A stretch of DNA of 64,000 nt from Bordetella genomosp. 13. Its GTDB lineage: Bacteria > Pseudomonadota > Gammaproteobacteria > Burkholderiales > Burkholderiaceae_B. The notes below the pieces were generated by a model. The model saw only the letters and a program-made list of their open reading frames with translations. It searched no databases and had not been told where the DNA came from. Positions 63,066 through 64,000 of this stretch are shown in pieces; position 1 is the stretch's first letter, and the number at the start of each line of letters is the position of its first letter. The position numbers and the translations under genes are program-made. The stretch covers positions 4,278,001-4,342,000 of the forward strand of contig NZ_CP021111.1 in NCBI RefSeq assembly GCF_002119665.1, given 5' to 3'.

Positions 63066-64000
63066 GTGAAGATCGTCATCGCCCCCGATTCGTTCAAGGA
63101 AAGTTTGTCCGCCCCCGCCGCGGCGCAGGCCATAGCCCGCGGTGTGCACCAGGCGTTCCCCGGCGCGCAAACCGTGTGCATACCCATGGCCGACGGCGGC
63201 GAGGGCACGGTGCAGGCGGTGCTGGCCGCCACGGGGGGCCAGTGGCGCGAGACCGCGGTGCGCGGTGCGCTGGGCGAGCCGCGCCAGGCGGGCTGGGGGT
63301 GGCTGCCGGATGGCGCCGCCGTCATCGAGATGGCCACCGCGGCAGGGCTCGAACTGATGCCGCCCGCCGAACGCGATCCCATGCGCGCCAGCAGCCATGG
63401 CGTGGGCGAATTGGTGCGCGCCGCGCTGGATGCCGGCGCCCGCCGCATCATCCTGGGCCTGGGGGGCTCGGCCACCAACGACGGCGGGGCCGGCATGCTG
63501 GCGGCGCTGGGCCTGCGGCTGCTCGACGAGCAGGGCGCGGAACTGCCGCCCGGCGGCGCGGCGCTGGCCCGGCTCGCAAGCCTGGACACCAGCGGCCTGG
63601 ATCCGCGGCTGCGCGACGTGCAGGTGGAAGTCGCCTGCGACGTCGACAACCCGCTGTGCGGCCCGCAGGGCGCCTCGCACGTGTTCGGCCCGCAAAAGGG
63701 CGCCACGCCGGAGCAGGTTCTGGAACTGGACCGCAGTCTGGCGCGACTGGCCGACGTCTGCGCCGCGCACCTGTCGCGCGACCTGCGCGACACGCCCGGA
63801 GCCGGCGCGGCGGGCGGCCTGGGCTATGCCGCCCTGGCCTTCCTGGACGCCGCCTTCCGGCCGGGCGTGGAAATCGTGGCCGAACTGGGTGGCCTGGAAC
63901 AGGCCATGGAAGGCGCGGCGCTGGCCTTCACCGGCGAAGGCCGCATGGACGCGCAGACGCTGCGCGGCAAGACGCCCGCGGGCGTTGCCCGGATCGCCAG
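63066..64000 (+). CDS. Glycerate kinase (type 2, GlxK/GarK), 3' end cut by window edge
   Basis: 311 residues visible, starting at GTG 63066 with AGGAG at 63053-63057; the frame stays open to the end of the window. MADGGEGTVQAVLAATGG, LGLGGSATNDGGAGMLAALG, ACDVDNPLCGPQGASHVFGP and the FTGEGRMDAQTLRGKTPAGV block identify a GarK/GlxK glycerate kinase, which phosphorylates D-glycerate (product 2-phosphoglycerate in this class). It is divergent from pyk, consistent with the glycerate pathway linking to PEP. The C-terminal part lies outside the window. Confidence 0.92.
   Translation, partial: MKIVIAPDSFKESLSAPAAAQAIARGVHQAFPGAQTVCIPMADGGEGTVQAVLAATGGQWRETAVRGALGEPRQAGWGWLPDGAAVIEMATAAGLELMPPAERDPMRASSHGVGELVRAALDAGARRIILGLGGSATNDGGAGMLAALGLRLLDEQGAELPPGGAALARLASLDTSGLDPRLRDVQVEVACDVDNPLCGPQGASHVFGPQKGATPEQVLELDRSLARLADVCAAHLSRDLRDTPGAGAAGGLGYAALAFLDAAFRPGVEIVAELGGLEQAMEGAALAFTGEGRMDAQTLRGKTPAGVARIA

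Overview
The window looks like a chromosomal segment of a high-GC betaproteobacterium of the Alcaligenaceae (Bordetella/Achromobacter type). The reasons are the strong GC bias at third codon positions, three Bug-type (tripartite tricarboxylate receptor) periplasmic binding proteins, and housekeeping gene orders I associate with that group: mutL-miaA, purM/hda-HAD-pcnB-folK, glyQ-glyS-gmhB-plsC-ygjP, and def near pyk/glxK. I see no tRNA, rRNA, CRISPR array, transposase gene or prophage. No gene-free gap exceeds about 225 bases.

Left part (1-16900). Catabolic and transport islands: an RraA/SnoaL/Dabb operon ending in a clear terminator; an L-talarate/galactarate dehydratase with a Bug receptor, opposite a LacI-type regulator with a perfect palindromic operator between them; two more Bug receptors with LysR regulators, an FMN-dependent 2-hydroxyacid dehydrogenase and an AEC transporter; then fumC. 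Inside this part (5103-7827) is a DNA-repair-like pair, a radical SAM/HhH protein and a DUF4130-UdgX fusion, directly behind a perfect LexA-like palindrome.

Middle (17000-34300). tsaE overlaps amiC and has an AT-rich patch that could hold the amiC promoter. Next comes a surface-signalling locus transcribed leftward: a stand-alone STN/TonB-like protein, an ECF sigma factor, a FecR anti-sigma protein, an 11.5-kb filamentous-haemagglutinin-like (TPS + DUF3739) gene, and a second ECF sigma factor 3 bases behind it. No TpsB outer-membrane transporter is visible. A DedA protein follows.

Right part (34400-64000). Mostly conserved housekeeping: mutL, miaA, a sulfonate-type ABC transporter with an extra binding protein, purM, hda, a HAD phosphatase, pcnB, folK; an overlapping three-gene operon (MaoC-type hydratase, CaiB-type CoA transferase, CitE-type lyase) that fits itaconate/C5-dicarboxylate breakdown; yjbQ; class I fumarase; enoyl-CoA hydratase; an Rpn-type nuclease with a 12-base coding repeat; glyQ, glyS, gmhB, plsC, ygjP-like, gloA, def, an SpmA-SpmB fusion, pyk, and the first part of a glycerate kinase cut by the window edge. 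The hda gene carries an in-frame tandem insertion of a 78-base palindrome-rich repeat. Many neighbours overlap as ATGA/GTGA, so translational coupling is widespread.
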